Of a stretch of DNA of 64,000 bases, positions 1 to 8,850 are shown one piece after another. The position numbers were made by a program, and so were the translations under genes. The notes under the pieces are model-generated. The model worked only from the letters and a program-made list of their open reading frames with translations. It had not been told where the DNA came from and made no database searches. Positions within the stretch are counted from its first letter, which is position 1. Each line of letters starts with the position of its first letter. The DNA comes from Manganibacter manganicus (lineage in GTDB: Bacteria; Pseudomonadota; Alphaproteobacteria; Rhizobiales; Rhizobiaceae). The stretch is taken from contig NZ_MDET01000011.1 in assembly GCF_002075885.1 (NCBI RefSeq), positions 38,261 through 102,260 of the forward strand. The letters run 5' to 3'.

Positions 1-74
1 TCCTCCCGGCTGGATCGGTTCGCCGCCCCACGGCGACCGACCCGCTGCGAGACCGAAACGCCAGTAGGTATGCC

Positions 75-362
75 ATGCGGATCGAGATCGCGGAGGGCGA
101 TATTGTAATCGATGCGGAAGAACTGGCGCCGTTGTTGAATGTCGCGGCCAACGACCTGCCGGAGTTGATGCGCACGAAGGCGGTCACCAGCATCTGCGAA
201 CGCGGCGTCGATGACCATGAGGGACACTATCGCCTGAGTTTCTTTTACCGCAATCGCAGGCTCCGCCTCAGCGTCGATCCGAGCGGACAGGTTACGCGAC
301 GCATGACTGTCGATTTTGGCGAGCGGGCCTTGCCACATCAACTTCGCCGACCCGGTCCGTGA
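75..362 (+). CDS. DUF6522 family small protein
   Basis: A 95-residue soluble protein that opens with MRIEIAEGDIVIDAEELAPL. The layout (an acidic N-terminal strand, a central MRTKAVTSICERGVDDHEG segment, then strands ending in RLRLSVDPSGQV) is what I recall of the DUF6522 family, whose function is unknown. No signal peptide or membrane segment is visible. It lies 66 bases upstream of a small membrane protein on the same strand and may be co-transcribed with it. The family call comes from memory of the sequence pattern, so it is moderately sure. Confidence 0.65.
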   Translation: MRIEIAEGDIVIDAEELAPLLNVAANDLPELMRTKAVTSICERGVDDHEGHYRLSFFYRNRRLRLSVDPSGQVTRRMTVDFGERALPHQLRRPGP

Positions 363-428
363 TGCCATGACACGACCGGATCACCGCAATTTTCGAATTG
401 CCGTCGGGAAACGTTGGGGCCGCCGATC

Positions 429-869
429 GTGAGCCACTTCGTTCTCGTCACGCTGCATCTGTTTGCCGCCATCATGTTCGTCGGCACCGTCTTCTTCGAG
501 GTTCTCATCCTTGAGGCCATACGCAAGCCGGTGGGACGCGACGCCATGCGTACGGTGGAGGCCGCGATCGGCCGGCGTGCCCGCCACGTGATGCCCTTCG
601 TTATGGCAATCCTCTACGGTGCAGGTATCGCCATGGCCTGGCAGTATCGCGACGAGCTTGCGCACCCGTTCGAAAGCAGCTTCGCGACGTTGCTGGCGAT
701 CAAGATCGTCCTTGCACTCAGCGTCCTGGCGCATTTCATCACCGCAATAACGCTGAGCGCCCGCGGCAAGCTCAGGTCCCGGCACTTCAAGCTCATCCAT
801 CTGAGCGTGTTCTGCCATGTGGTTCTGATCGTGTTCCTGGCAAAGGCGATGTTCTACATCACCTGGTGA
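429..869 (+). CDS. small four-helix membrane protein, CopD-like
   Basis: About 146 residues with four hydrophobic segments (roughly residues 2-22, 50-70, 85-105 and 120-140). His residues lie inside or next to helices (TLHLFAA, LAHFITA, KLIHLSVFCHVV), as in CopD-like and other cytochrome-b-like membrane proteins that bind haem or metal. I placed the start at the GTG giving MSHFVLVTLHLF. An in-frame TTG at 414 would add only five residues (MGPPI) and has no better ribosome site. It follows the DUF6522 gene. The substrate or ligand cannot be told from the sequence. Confidence 0.6.
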   Translation: MSHFVLVTLHLFAAIMFVGTVFFEVLILEAIRKPVGRDAMRTVEAAIGRRARHVMPFVMAILYGAGIAMAWQYRDELAHPFESSFATLLAIKIVLALSVLAHFITAITLSARGKLRSRHFKLIHLSVFCHVVLIVFLAKAMFYITW

Positions 870-1112
870 TGCCTTGGACGACTGCGATGCAATCTCGGCC
901 ATAGCCACAGGATCGAAATACTGGGATACGCACCGTATTCTCTCACAGCCACCAATATCATGAGAACCGTAAACACGCAGGGAATCCTGTGCCTGGGCTG
1001 CAATTCCGAACCAACGGGATCGCGGCTTCAGAAAGCGACGCAAACGCGCATCCAAACAAAAACCACCATATGTATTGACATCCGCGGGTATCAGCATACT
1101 AGATGTGGTAGT
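870..1112. other. intergenic leader and promoter region upstream of nrdA
   Basis: No convincing gene is seen here. An open frame from 960 to 1148 runs into the cobalamin riboswitch and has no family features. The right part carries the likely nrd promoter, listed separately. Confidence 0.5.
1075..1104 (+). promoter_or_regulatory. candidate sigma-70 promoter for nrdAB
   Basis: A perfect -35 hexamer TTGACA (1075-1080) is followed after 18 bases by CTAGAT (1099-1104), which differs at one base from CTATAT, a common alphaproteobacterial -10. It sits just upstream of the cobalamin riboswitch, so the transcript would begin a few bases before the aptamer. Seen in sequence; the transcription start is inferred. 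Confidence 0.55.
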
Positions 1113-1345
1113 CATGGTTCTCCTGAGTCTAGTGGGCTCAGGGGCTAAGAGGGAAGCCGGTGCCCCGATGTCGGGAATTCCGGCGCTGCCCCCGCAACTG
1201 TAAGCAGCGAGCTGCTGTCCGCAAAACGCCACTGGTTTCGATGCACCGGGAAGGTTGGACAGCGACGACGACCTGCGAGCCAGGAGACCTGCCGTGATGC
1301 ATGAACCAACCTCGGGCGGGGTGTCCCGGTGGTGCGTGTTCTGTT
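1113..1345 (+). promoter_or_regulatory. cobalamin (B12) riboswitch upstream of nrdA
   Basis: The conserved blocks of the cobalamin aptamer occur in order: GGGAAGCCGGTG near 1151, the B12-box core GCTGCCCCCGCAACTGTAAG (1186-1205), a CACTGG-type segment near 1230, CGGGAAGG near 1247, and GAGCCAGGAGACCTGCC (1277-1293), followed by the GGGCGGGGTGTCCCGG element that supplies the distal pairing loop. Adenosylcobalamin binding would switch off the downstream ribonucleotide reductase. The nrdA start at 1416 lies about 70 bases beyond, leaving room for an expression platform. B12 riboswitches ahead of B12-independent class I reductases are known in other bacteria. Confidence 0.93.
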
Positions 1346-1415
1346 CGACGCGGCATCATTGCCCGGCGGCCGGCACGTTCCCCCTAATCCCCGTCCACAG
1401 CGTCACGGGGACAAG

Positions 1416-4310
1416 ATGCCGGCAACAACTGAAACACATTCAAACGGAACCGCGCAGGTTCCCTTCATCGAACTCGAGCCATCGCCTGTTCCGACAGAGC
1501 CCGGCTATCGGCTGATCCGGCGCAATGGCTCGGTCACGTTATTCGATCCGACGAAGATCACGGTCGCACTGACCAAGGCGTTTCTCGCGGTGGAAGGCTC
1601 GACAGCCGCCGGCTCGCGGCGCGTGCACGACGTAGTCCAGGATCTGACCGATCAGGTCGTTTCCGCGCTCACCCGACGCGTTGGCGAGGGTCGCACGTTT
1701 CATATCGAGGATGTGCAGGACCAGGTCGAACTCGCTCTAATGCGCAGCGAGCACCATAAGATCGCGCGTGCCTATGTGCTTTACCGCGAGGAGCGCGCTA
1801 AAGAGCGGGCCGCAGACAAGGCCGCGACGACGAAAGATGCGCCCCCACCGTTGCACATGAAAGCCGAGGACGGTTCGCTCGTTCCGCTGGATGAGGTGCG
1901 ACTGGCGACGATTGTCGAGGAAGCCTGTGTCCGGCTGGATGCTGTGTCGGCCGCGCCGATCCTCACCGAGGCCAAGCGCAACCTCTATGACGGGCTTTCC
2001 CTGGACGAGCTGTCGCTGGCGCCGATCATGGCTGCCCGTACGCTGGTGGAGCAGGAGCCCAATTACGCGTTCGTCTCCGCGCGGCTGCTGCTCGATCGAC
2101 TGCGCCGGGAAGCGCTGACCTTCGTTTCCGGGCGGCCGGAGCAGGCGACGCAGGCAGAGATGGCGACGCGGTATCCCAGCTATTTTCCGGAGTTCCTGCG
2201 CGTCGGTATCGAGGCCGAACTGATCGACCCGGAGTTGAAGCGTTTCGACCTCGACAGGCTGGGCGCGGCGCTGAAGCCGGAACGCGACCTGAACTTTCAG
2301 TATCTCGGCCTCCAGACGCTTTACGACCGTTATTTCCTGCACACCCAAGGCAAGCGGTTCGAGCTGCCGCAGGCTTTCTTCATGCGCGTCGCCATGGGTC
2401 TTGCCGTGCGCGAGATCGACCGCGAGGCTCGCGCCATCGAGTTTTACGATCTCCTGTCGTCCTTCGATTTCATGGCCTCGACACCGACGCTGTTTAATGC
2501 CGGCACGCTTCGCCCGCAGCTTTCCTCGTGCTTCCTGACGACCGTATCCGACGATCTCGACGGCATCTTCAAGGCGGTCAAGGACAATGCGCTGCTGGCA
2601 AAGTATTCCGGAGGGCTAGGCAATGACTGGACGCCGGTGCGTGGACTCGGCGCGCATATCAAAGGCACCAACGGCGAGAGCCAAGGTGTGGTGCCGTTCC
2701 TGAAAGTCGCCAACGACACGGCCATCGCCGTCAACCAGGGCGGCAAGCGCAAGGGTGCGGTCTGCGCCTATCTTGAAACCTGGCACGTCGATATCGAGGA
2801 ATTCCTCGACCTCAGGAAGAACACCGGCGACGACCGCCGCCGCACGCATGACATGAACACCGCCAACTGGGTGCCGGACCTGTTCATGCAGCGGGTGGAG
2901 GCGGACGGCGAATGGACGCTGTTTTCCCCGGACGAGGTGCCCGACCTCCACGACCTATACGGCGCGGCCTTCAAGGCCGCTTACGAGGGCTACGAGACGA
3001 AAGCTGCGAGCGGCGGGATCAAGGTGTTTCGGAAGGTGAGGGCGCTCGACCTCTGGCGCAAGATTCTCACCATGCTGTTCGAGACCGGGCACCCTTGGGT
3101 GACATTCAAGGACCCCTGCAATATCCGTTCGCCCCAAGGTCATGTCGGCGTGGTGCATTCCTCCAACCTGTGCACCGAGATCACGCTCAACACCTCGAAG
3201 GACGAAGTGGCCGTGTGCAATCTCGGCTCGGTCAATCTTCTCAACCATGTGACCGAGAACGGGCTCGACCTCGAGCGGCTGGCGAAGACCGTCGGCACGG
3301 CGATGCGGATGCTCGACAATGTCATCGACATTAATTTCTACACCATCCCTGAGGCGCGAGCGTCGAACCTGCGGCATCGTCCGGTCGGGCTTGGCCTCAT
3401 GGGCTTTCAGGATGCGCTGCAGAGGCTCGGCATTGCTTATGCGTCGCAAGAGGCGGCGGATTTTGCCGATCGTTCGATGGAGGCGATCAGCTATCACGCG
3501 ATCTCGACCTCGGTGGATCTTGCCGCCGAGCGCGGTCGCTATCCGAGCTTCGAAGGTTCGCTGTGGTCGAGGGGTATCCTGCCGATCGACTCGATCCGCT
3601 TACTGGAAGAGGCGCGGCCCGGCGGCGAGATGGATTCATCGTCGACGCTCGACTGGGAAGTGCTGCGCAAGCGCGTCAAGAATACCGGTATGCGCAACTC
3701 CAACACCATGGCGATCGCGCCGACGGCAACGATCTCCAATATCTGCGGTGTGTCGCAGTCGATCGAGCCAGCCTACCAGAACCTGTTCGTCAAATCGAAC
3801 ATGAGCGGCGACTTCACTGTGGTGAATGCGCAGCTTGTTCATGATCTCAAATCGCGCGGTCTCTGGGACGAAGTCATGATCTCGGATCTTAAATATTTCG
3901 ACGGTTCCATCGGCCAGATCGACCGTATCCCGGATGACCTCAAGGCAGTCTATGCGACGGCGTTCGAGATCGATGCGGCATGGCTGGTCGAGGCCGCGTC
4001 GCGCCGTCAGAAATGGATCGACCAGGCGCAGTCGCTCAACCTCTATATCGCCAATCCGAGCGGCAAGAAGCTCGACAAGCTTTATCGCCTAGCGTGGAGG
4101 AAAGGCCTGAAGACGACCTACTACCTGCGCTCGCGCTCGGCGACGCATGTCGAGAAATCAACGCTGAAGGGCACCGACGGCAAGCTGAACGCGGTGTCCT
4201 CGGTCATCGCCGCTGCCCCGGCCGCCAGCGAGCCCATCGCGGTCACTGCCGATGCCGCGTGGGGCAAGGCCTGCGCCATCGACGATCCCGAATGCGAAGC
4301 CTGCCAGTGA
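1416..4310 (+). CDS. nrdA: ribonucleoside-diphosphate reductase, class I large subunit (NrdA)
   Basis: This 964-residue catalytic subunit reduces ribonucleotides to deoxyribonucleotides using a radical delivered by NrdB. Two ATP-cone-like regions occupy about residues 30-130 and 150-240. The redox cysteine (LSSCFLTT), the radical cysteine in NLCTEI, its partner in CNLGSVNL, the [11 protein letters not shown] loop and the [15 protein letters not shown] motif are all present. It ends in a Cys-rich tail (PECEACQ) that would accept electrons from thioredoxin or glutaredoxin. I chose ATG 1416, because the upstream GTG at 1329 lies inside the riboswitch tail and adds unconserved residues. nrdB follows after 25 bases. 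The cobalamin riboswitch upstream implies repression by B12, which suggests a B12-dependent class II reductase elsewhere in the genome. Confidence 0.96.
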   Translation: MPATTETHSNGTAQVPFIELEPSPVPTEPGYRLIRRNGSVTLFDPTKITVALTKAFLAVEGSTAAGSRRVHDVVQDLTDQVVSALTRRVGEGRTFHIEDVQDQVELALMRSEHHKIARAYVLYREERAKERAADKAATTKDAPPPLHMKAEDGSLVPLDEVRLATIVEEACVRLDAVSAAPILTEAKRNLYDGLSLDELSLAPIMAARTLVEQEPNYAFVSARLLLDRLRREALTFVSGRPEQATQAEMATRYPSYFPEFLRVGIEAELIDPELKRFDLDRLGAALKPERDLNFQYLGLQTLYDRYFLHTQGKRFELPQAFFMRVAMGLAVREIDREARAIEFYDLLSSFDFMASTPTLFNAGTLRPQLSSCFLTTVSDDLDGIFKAVKDNALLAKYSGGLGNDWTPVRGLGAHIKGTNGESQGVVPFLKVANDTAIAVNQGGKRKGAVCAYLETWHVDIEEFLDLRKNTGDDRRRTHDMNTANWVPDLFMQRVEADGEWTLFSPDEVPDLHDLYGAAFKAAYEGYETKAASGGIKVFRKVRALDLWRKILTMLFETGHPWVTFKDPCNIRSPQGHVGVVHSSNLCTEITLNTSKDEVAVCNLGSVNLLNHVTENGLDLERLAKTVGTAMRMLDNVIDINFYTIPEARASNLRHRPVGLGLMGFQDALQRLGIAYASQEAADFADRSMEAISYHAISTSVDLAAERGRYPSFEGSLWSRGILPIDSIRLLEEARPGGEMDSSSTLDWEVLRKRVKNTGMRNSNTMAIAPTATISNICGVSQSIEPAYQNLFVKSNMSGDFTVVNAQLVHDLKSRGLWDEVMISDLKYFDGSIGQIDRIPDDLKAVYATAFEIDAAWLVEAASRRQKWIDQAQSLNLYIANPSGKKLDKLYRLAWRKGLKTTYYLRSRSATHVEKSTLKGTDGKLNAVSSVIAAAPAASEPIAVTADAAWGKACAIDDPECEACQ

Positions 4311-4335
4311 GCAGCGAAGAAAAGGAGACAGAAAA

Positions 4336-5463
4336 ATGCTCGACTGGTCCGAACCGAAAACCAATCCCGCAGTCGCCGTCAACGCGGCGATGGCGGCAAC
4401 GACGAACGCCGATGCCGCTGGCCTGGGCGCAATCGACCGGGGCGCGGCACGCGTTTCCGTTGACGACAAGCGCATGATCAATGCCCGCTCCGACGTGAAC
4501 CAGCTCCTGCCATTGAAGTATCGGTGGGCCTGGGAAAAATACCTGTCCGGCTGTAACAACCACTGGATGCCGACCGAGGTTTCCATGCAGGCCGATATCG
4601 CGCTGTGGAAGTCGAAGGATGGGCTGACCGAGGACGAACGACGCATGCTCAAGCGCAATCTCGGTTTCTTCGCCGCCTCGGAATCGCTGGTGGCGAACAA
4701 CATCGTGCTCGCAATCTACCGTCACCTCACCAACCCGGAATGCCGCCAGTATCTCCTGCGGCAATCCTTCGAGGAGGCCGTTCACACGCATACCTTCCAG
4801 TATATTGTGGAAAGTCTCGGCCTCGATGAGGGCGAGTTGTTCAACATGTATCGCGAGGTGCCCTCGATCACCGACAAGGCGGCGTGGGCGCTGAAGCACA
4901 CGCAACACCTGGACGACCCGGACTTCAAGACCGGCACGCCAGAAGCCGATCAGGCGTTCCTGCGCGACCTCGTCGCCTTCTATGTGATCTTCGAAGGCAT
5001 GTGGTTCTACACCGGCTTCGCCCAGATCCTGTCGCTCGGCCGGCGCAACAAGATGGTCGGCATCGCCGAGCAGTATCAATACATCCTGCGAGACGAGTCG
5101 ATCCATCTCAATTTCGGCATCGACGTCATCAACCAGATCAAGTTCGAGAACCCGCATCTGTGGACGAAGGCGTTCCAGGACGAGGTGCGCGGCATGATCG
5201 CCGACGCCGCCGAACTCGAGGCCGCCTACGGCCGGGACACGATGCCGCGCGGTTTTCTTGGTCTCAATGCGGCGCTGTGCGAAACCTACATGCACTTCAT
5301 CGCCAATCGTCGCTGCGCGCAACTCGGGTTGGCCTCGGGGTTCGCCGAAGTCGAAAACCCGTTCCCGTGGATGAGCGAGGCGATGGACCTGAAGAAGGAG
5401 AAGAACTTTTTCGAGACCCGGGTCATCGAATACCAGAACGGCGGAGCGCTCTTATGGCACTGA
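4336..5463 (+). CDS. nrdB: ribonucleotide reductase small subunit, class Ic type (NrdB)
   Basis: A 375-residue dimetal subunit that generates the radical for NrdA. The metal ligands are visible as Glu116 (in [10 protein letters not shown]), Glu147 and His150 (EEAVHTHTF), Glu220 (FEGMWFY), and Glu254 and His257 (RDESIHLNF). Their spacing equals that of the Chlamydia trachomatis subunit. The position normally holding the radical tyrosine is Phe154, and the first ligand is Glu rather than Asp; both are hallmarks of class Ic enzymes with a Mn/Fe cofactor. Tyr156 matches the auxiliary tyrosine of that group. ATG 4336 is preceded by AAGGAG. A 10-base overlap couples it to the next small gene. Confidence 0.95.
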   Translation: MLDWSEPKTNPAVAVNAAMAATTNADAAGLGAIDRGAARVSVDDKRMINARSDVNQLLPLKYRWAWEKYLSGCNNHWMPTEVSMQADIALWKSKDGLTEDERRMLKRNLGFFAASESLVANNIVLAIYRHLTNPECRQYLLRQSFEEAVHTHTFQYIVESLGLDEGELFNMYREVPSITDKAAWALKHTQHLDDPDFKTGTPEADQAFLRDLVAFYVIFEGMWFYTGFAQILSLGRRNKMVGIAEQYQYILRDESIHLNFGIDVINQIKFENPHLWTKAFQDEVRGMIADAAELEAAYGRDTMPRGFLGLNAALCETYMHFIANRRCAQLGLASGFAEVENPFPWMSEAMDLKKEKNFFETRVIEYQNGGALLWH

Positions 5464-5756
5464 GGGTCGAACCGCACGTCGCAGGCCACAAGTCCGCAGG
5501 CCTGCCGCAGCCGGAGGAGGTGTTCCTGTCTTGGCTGATGGCGCAGCCCGAAGGCGCCGACCTCGCCGCAGCGGTCGATGTCGAGATTGGCCGCCTCGGC
5601 AGATATGCCGGGCGACATCCGGGTCCGCTGAAGCTGGCCGAGCTGTTCCGGAATTTCCGACATTGTCTGGACGCGAAACCCCGCCGCTCCTTCGCCACGG
5701 CAGGGCGCGTGCCGGGGACGTCTTGTGCGCAAAGCTCTCCATGCCGGCGGCGTTGA
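5454..5756 (+). CDS. small protein translationally coupled to nrdB
   Basis: A 100-residue frame starts at ATG 5454 inside the last codons of nrdB and stops at 5756. It begins [16 protein letters not shown] and continues as an amphipathic helical segment ([35 protein letters not shown]). No known domain is recognised. The overlap with nrdB suggests it is translated from the reductase mRNA and might act with the reductase, but that is inference. The Arg- and Ser-rich C terminus is less convincing and may mean the true end differs. Confidence 0.5.
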   Translation: MALRVEPHVAGHKSAGLPQPEEVFLSWLMAQPEGADLAAAVDVEIGRLGRYAGRHPGPLKLAELFRNFRHCLDAKPRRSFATAGRVPGTSCAQSSPCRRR

Positions 5757-5776
5757 ACCGCCGAGCCTGCCGCGCC

Positions 5777-5926
5777 ATGACTCGCGTCATGAATATGGCC
5801 GCGATACATGACGGTTCCGCCAGCCTGCGACTGGGCTGCTGGGTGGTCCTCGCCGCCGTCCTCAGCGTGGTGTTCAGCTTCGCGCTTCTCCGCGAACAGG
5901 CAAGGCGATCCTGGGAAATTCTCTAA
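5777..5926 (+). CDS. possible 49-residue single-pass membrane protein
   Basis: A short frame with one hydrophobic helix (LRLGCWVVLAAVLSVVFSFA) between a short N terminus and a basic tail. It follows the nrdB-linked small gene by 20 bases and converges on mesD. Upstream in-frame codons extend as far as 5531 but overlap the previous gene. There is no family match I can name; it is kept as a low-confidence small gene. Confidence 0.3.
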   Translation: MTRVMNMAAIHDGSASLRLGCWVVLAAVLSVVFSFALLREQARRSWEIL

Positions 5927-6951
5927 GCCGAGAGCTCTCGTCGGACGATTTCTGCTCCGGCGCTTAAAGCCTTCAGCTTGCCAGTCGCTACTTGACGGGG
6001 CAGGGGCGCCATGCCGCAGTTCGTGCAGGGATAGAGCTTGTCGGCATCCACGAACTGAAGCGCCTTTCGGAGCGTGTTGGCGACTTCCTCCGGTGTCTCG
6101 ACGGTGTTGGTCGCCACGTCGATGGCCCCGACCATCACCTTCTTGCCGCGAACAAGTTCAATCAAATCGATCGGGACATGCGAGTTGTGGCATTCCAGAG
6201 AAATCAGGTTGATGTTGGATTTCTGTAGCTTTGGAAAAGACTCCTCGTACTGCCTCCACTCCGACCCCAGAGTCTTTTTCCAATCCGTATTGGCCTTGAT
6301 GCCGTAGCCGTAACAAATGTGGACGGCGGTCTCGCATTTGAGACCTTCAATCGCCCGTTCCAGAGTGGCAATGCCCCAATCATTCACGTCATCGAAGAAG
6401 ACATTGAAAGCCGGCTCGTCGAACTGAATGATATCGACACCGACAGCCTCCAGTTCCCTGGCTTCTTCATTGAGGGCTTTGGCGAATTCCCAGGCTAGTT
6501 TCTCACGGCTTTTATAGTGAGCATCATAGAGCGTATCGATCATGGTCATGGGACCCGGCAGAGCCCATTTGATGGGCTGCTTGGTCTGCTGACGCAAAAA
6601 TTTGGCATCTTCGACAAAAACCGGCTTCTGGCGAGAGACGGCACCAACTACTGTCGGCACACTTGCATCATAGCGATTACGAATTCTGACGGTCTCGCGC
6701 TTCTCGAAATCGACGCCGTCCAGATGCTCGATAAACGTCGTGACGAAGTGCTGGCGCGTCTGTTCGCCATCGCTGACGATATCAATGCCTGCCTGTTGCT
6801 GATCGTCCAGGGACAAACGCAAAGCGTCCTGTTTGCCCTCGACCAGTTCCTCGCCCTGCAGCTTCCAAGGCGACCAGAGTTTCTTGGGTTGTGCAAGCCA
6901 GGAGGGCTTCGGCAAGCTGCCAGCGGTTGACGTGGGTAGGAGTGTTTTCAA
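5923..6951 (-). CDS. mesD: core-MetE methionine synthase MesD
   Basis: A 342-residue protein equivalent to the C-terminal catalytic half of cobalamin-independent MetE, lacking the N-terminal half. Zinc-ligand motifs are visible: His in AVHICYG, Cys in LECHNSH and Cys in CTNCGMAP near the C terminus. FDEPAFNVFF resembles the substrate-binding loop of the family. Core-MetE proteins found beside DUF1852 are the MesD type, shown by genetics to make methionine without folate and to need MesX and oxygen. mesX lies 27 bases upstream on the same strand, and the pair follows a cobalamin riboswitch. The methyl donor is not known with certainty. Confidence 0.9.
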   Translation of the reverse strand: MKTLLPTSTAGSLPKPSWLAQPKKLWSPWKLQGEELVEGKQDALRLSLDDQQQAGIDIVSDGEQTRQHFVTTFIEHLDGVDFEKRETVRIRNRYDASVPTVVGAVSRQKPVFVEDAKFLRQQTKQPIKWALPGPMTMIDTLYDAHYKSREKLAWEFAKALNEEARELEAVGVDIIQFDEPAFNVFFDDVNDWGIATLERAIEGLKCETAVHICYGYGIKANTDWKKTLGSEWRQYEESFPKLQKSNINLISLECHNSHVPIDLIELVRGKKVMVGAIDVATNTVETPEEVANTLRKALQFVDADKLYPCTNCGMAPLPRQVATGKLKALSAGAEIVRRELSA

Positions 6952-6978
6952 GATATGTGACCTTATATTCGGTGTCGA

Positions 6979-8028
6979 TCAGGCGGCGCAATCAGCGGAC
7001 CATTGCTCAAGAAGGGTCTTGTACGGCTTGATGAAGTGTTCTTCGGTGAATTTCCCCTGCTCCAAAGCCAGCCGGCTGCGTTCGTCTCGATCGTAGACGA
7101 TGCGAGTCAGGGAGTAGTCCTGATGCTTCAGACTTGGCTGGTAGCATGCCCCTGCGGCCGCGTTCGCATTGTAGACTTCGGGTCGGTAAATCCTTTGAAA
7201 CGTCTCCATCGTGCTGATGGCACTGATCAGCTCGAGATTGGTGTAATCGCCAAGCAGGTCGCCGATGAAATAGAAAGCCAGGGGCGCAACGCTGCCCGTG
7301 GGCATGAAATAGCGAACCTGCATCCCCATCTTTCCAAAATATCGATCGGTCGACGAGAATTCGTCCTGCCGGTATTCGGCGCCCATTATGGGATGATGAT
7401 TGTCAGTCCGGTGATATGTCTTGCTGGTCGAAGCGCTTATGCAGATGACGGGCGGCTTGCTGAAATGCGACCGATAAGTGTCTGAGCGCAGGAAGGACTT
7501 GAACAGATTTCCATGTAGATCGCCGAAATCATCCGGAATGCTGAACTTGGGCTGGTCCCTATTGTGTTCCGGCAGCACGACGCTGAAATCGTAGTCCCGC
7601 ACATAAGACGAGAAATTATTCCCTACAACGCCATCAAAGCGCTCATGGGTCTTTCGATCAACGATAGTGGTGTTGAGCATTTCAATCAGAGGGAAGGCAT
7701 TGCAGGCGCCTTCACCAGCAATCTCCATCTCTACTGAGATAATCTCAAGCTCGACAGAATAACGATCGCCTCTGGGATTGTCCCAATGCGCCAGCGCGTT
7801 GAACCGATTGTCGATCATCCGTAGGGCGTTGCGCAGGTTCTCCTGGCGGCTCTCGCCTCTCGCCAGATTGGCAAAATTGGTCGTGATCCGCGTATTGTCT
7901 GAGGGGCGATAATCCTCATCGAAGCGAATGCTCTTGAGGCGAAACGTAAAGGCGTCGCTCATCGTGATCTGCCGGCGATCGACTTCTGGCACGCCCAGAG
8001 TGGCTATTGTAGTTGCGGTTTGAGACAT
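6979..8028 (-). CDS. mesX: DUF1852 protein MesX, partner of MesD
   Basis: A 349-residue DUF1852 protein. Family-typical stretches include FRLKSIRFDEDYRPSDNTR near the N terminus, ALAHWDNPRGDRYSVELEI, and HPIMGAEYRQDEFSSTD. No signal peptide or membrane segment is present. Work on folate-independent methionine synthases named this family MesX and showed it is required with MesD. The ATG at 8028 is preceded by GGGG, which lies in a hairpin between the riboswitch and the start, so translation is probably what B12 controls. It forms a two-gene operon with mesD. Confidence 0.9.
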   Translation of the reverse strand: MSQTATTIATLGVPEVDRRQITMSDAFTFRLKSIRFDEDYRPSDNTRITTNFANLARGESRQENLRNALRMIDNRFNALAHWDNPRGDRYSVELEIISVEMEIAGEGACNAFPLIEMLNTTIVDRKTHERFDGVVGNNFSSYVRDYDFSVVLPEHNRDQPKFSIPDDFGDLHGNLFKSFLRSDTYRSHFSKPPVICISASTSKTYHRTDNHHPIMGAEYRQDEFSSTDRYFGKMGMQVRYFMPTGSVAPLAFYFIGDLLGDYTNLELISAISTMETFQRIYRPEVYNANAAAGACYQPSLKHQDYSLTRIVYDRDERSRLALEQGKFTEEHFIKPYKTLLEQWSADCAA

Positions 8029-8034
8029 GGCTTA

Positions 8035-8050
8035 CCCCAATGAGTTGGGG
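8035..8050 (-). promoter_or_regulatory. hairpin that could hide the mesX ribosome site
   Basis: Six perfect base pairs (CCCCAA / TTGGGG) enclose a four-base loop. On the minus strand the 3' arm TTGGGG is the only purine-rich candidate for a ribosome site, and it ends 7 bases before the mesX ATG. This is what a translational expression platform of the upstream cobalamin riboswitch would look like. The structure is seen directly; its role is inferred. Confidence 0.6.
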
Positions 8051-8099
8051 GCATGGGTCAGCGGACACATAGCAAGACAGACCGCTCCGCGGCCTCCGC

Positions 8100-8325
8100 T
8101 ACGGCACACTGGGACACCCCGCCCGTGGACGTTTTTCGCCAAGGCAGGTCTCCTGGCTCGCGGGTCATCGCTTCCGTCCGCCTTCCCAGGGCTCACCCCA
8201 GTGACATGATGAACGTCAGCTCGCCGCTTACAGTTGCGGGGGCAGCTCCGGCTTTCCCGAATGAGGCGGGGCACCGACTTCCCTCTTAGCCCCGGCACGT
8301 TGCACACAACGAGCGAGGAACCTAG
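8100..8325 (-). promoter_or_regulatory. cobalamin (B12) riboswitch upstream of mesX-mesD
   Basis: Read on the minus strand, the conserved aptamer blocks occur in order: GGGAAGTCGGTGCC near 8284, the B12-box core GCTGCCCCCGCAACTGTAAG at about 8245-8226, CACTGGGG and TGGGAAGG near 8200-8180, and GAGCCAGGAGACCTGCC at about 8158-8142, then GGGCGGGGTGTCCCAG. The element closely resembles the one before nrdA in the same window. It would shut off the B12-independent methionine synthase when cobalamin is available and the cobalamin-dependent MetH can work. Confidence 0.94.
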
Positions 8326-8502
8326 GCATCTTCACCTTCCTTCAATTGCCGAACGATGTCAACATCGCATAAAGAAATGTTTATATCTTTAAGTCATGGG
8401 TATTGAGATTGGATTTTGCGGCACCTGAATTTCCGGCGAGTCCTCGGCGCCGTCTTCCTGGGAACGGACAGTGCTTCCTGCTGCGCTGGTTTCCACTAAT
8501 CC

Positions 8503-8531
8503 TTGCCTATGCGTTCAACGCAATCTATATT
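8503..8531 (+). promoter_or_regulatory. promoter of the PIN toxin-antitoxin operon
   Basis: TTGCCT (8503-8508) and TATATT (8526-8531) are separated by exactly 17 bases, giving a good sigma-70 promoter 23 bases before the antitoxin start. A ribosome site AGGAGG follows near 8542-8547. Confidence 0.65.
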
Positions 8532-8540
8532 CCGTTCAAC
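8512..8540. repeat. direct repeat CGTTCAAC around the -10 box, candidate autoregulatory operator
   Basis: The octamer CGTTCAAC occurs at 8512-8519 and again at 8533-8540, a 21-base period (two helix turns) that brackets the -10 hexamer. Antitoxins of type II systems usually repress their own operon through paired sites, so this is a plausible operator. Confidence 0.5.
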
Positions 8541-8553
8541 ATAGGAGGCTCTC

Positions 8554-8850
8554 ATGGCTGCGCAAACACGGATGGTTGTAGAAGGCGAAGCAACGGTCGC
8601 ATTGACCCGCAATAAGCTCGTACTCGAGCAAGCGAAAGCCGCCGGCCTCCTCGGGGCCGCAAAGAATACCCGTCTTTCGGGGCGCGTGCCGTCGGAGTTG
8701 ATTGAGGCGGCCAAGAAGCGCGCCCATGTCACCTCGGACACGGAGCTGTTGGAGCTGGCGCTGTCGCGCCTGGCCCTCGAAGACGACTTTGGCGCCCGGC
8801 TGGTCGGCCGCAAGGGCAGCGTCCCGGCGGATATAGATCTTGGGGTTTGA
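8554..8850 (+). CDS. antitoxin of a VapBC-like pair
   Basis: A 98-residue protein directly upstream of, and overlapping, a PIN-domain gene. The central RLSGRVPSELIEAAKKRAHV and the following helix (TSDTELLELALSRLALEDDF) resemble a ribbon-helix-helix-type DNA-binding segment. The C-terminal tail (ARLVGRKGSVPADIDLGV) could wrap the toxin. The start at 8554 has a clear ribosome site (ATAGGAGG). It is expected to neutralise the downstream nuclease and repress the operon. Function is inferred mostly from position and size. Confidence 0.7.
   Translation: MAAQTRMVVEGEATVALTRNKLVLEQAKAAGLLGAAKNTRLSGRVPSELIEAAKKRAHVTSDTELLELALSRLALEDDFGARLVGRKGSVPADIDLGV

Noticed and set aside
960..1148. 62-codon frame upstream of nrdA
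   Set aside because: Runs through the promoter and into the cobalamin aptamer and has no family features.
4243..5322. 359-codon minus-strand frame opposite nrdB
   Set aside because: Antisense shadow of a strongly conserved gene, with no domain features of its own.
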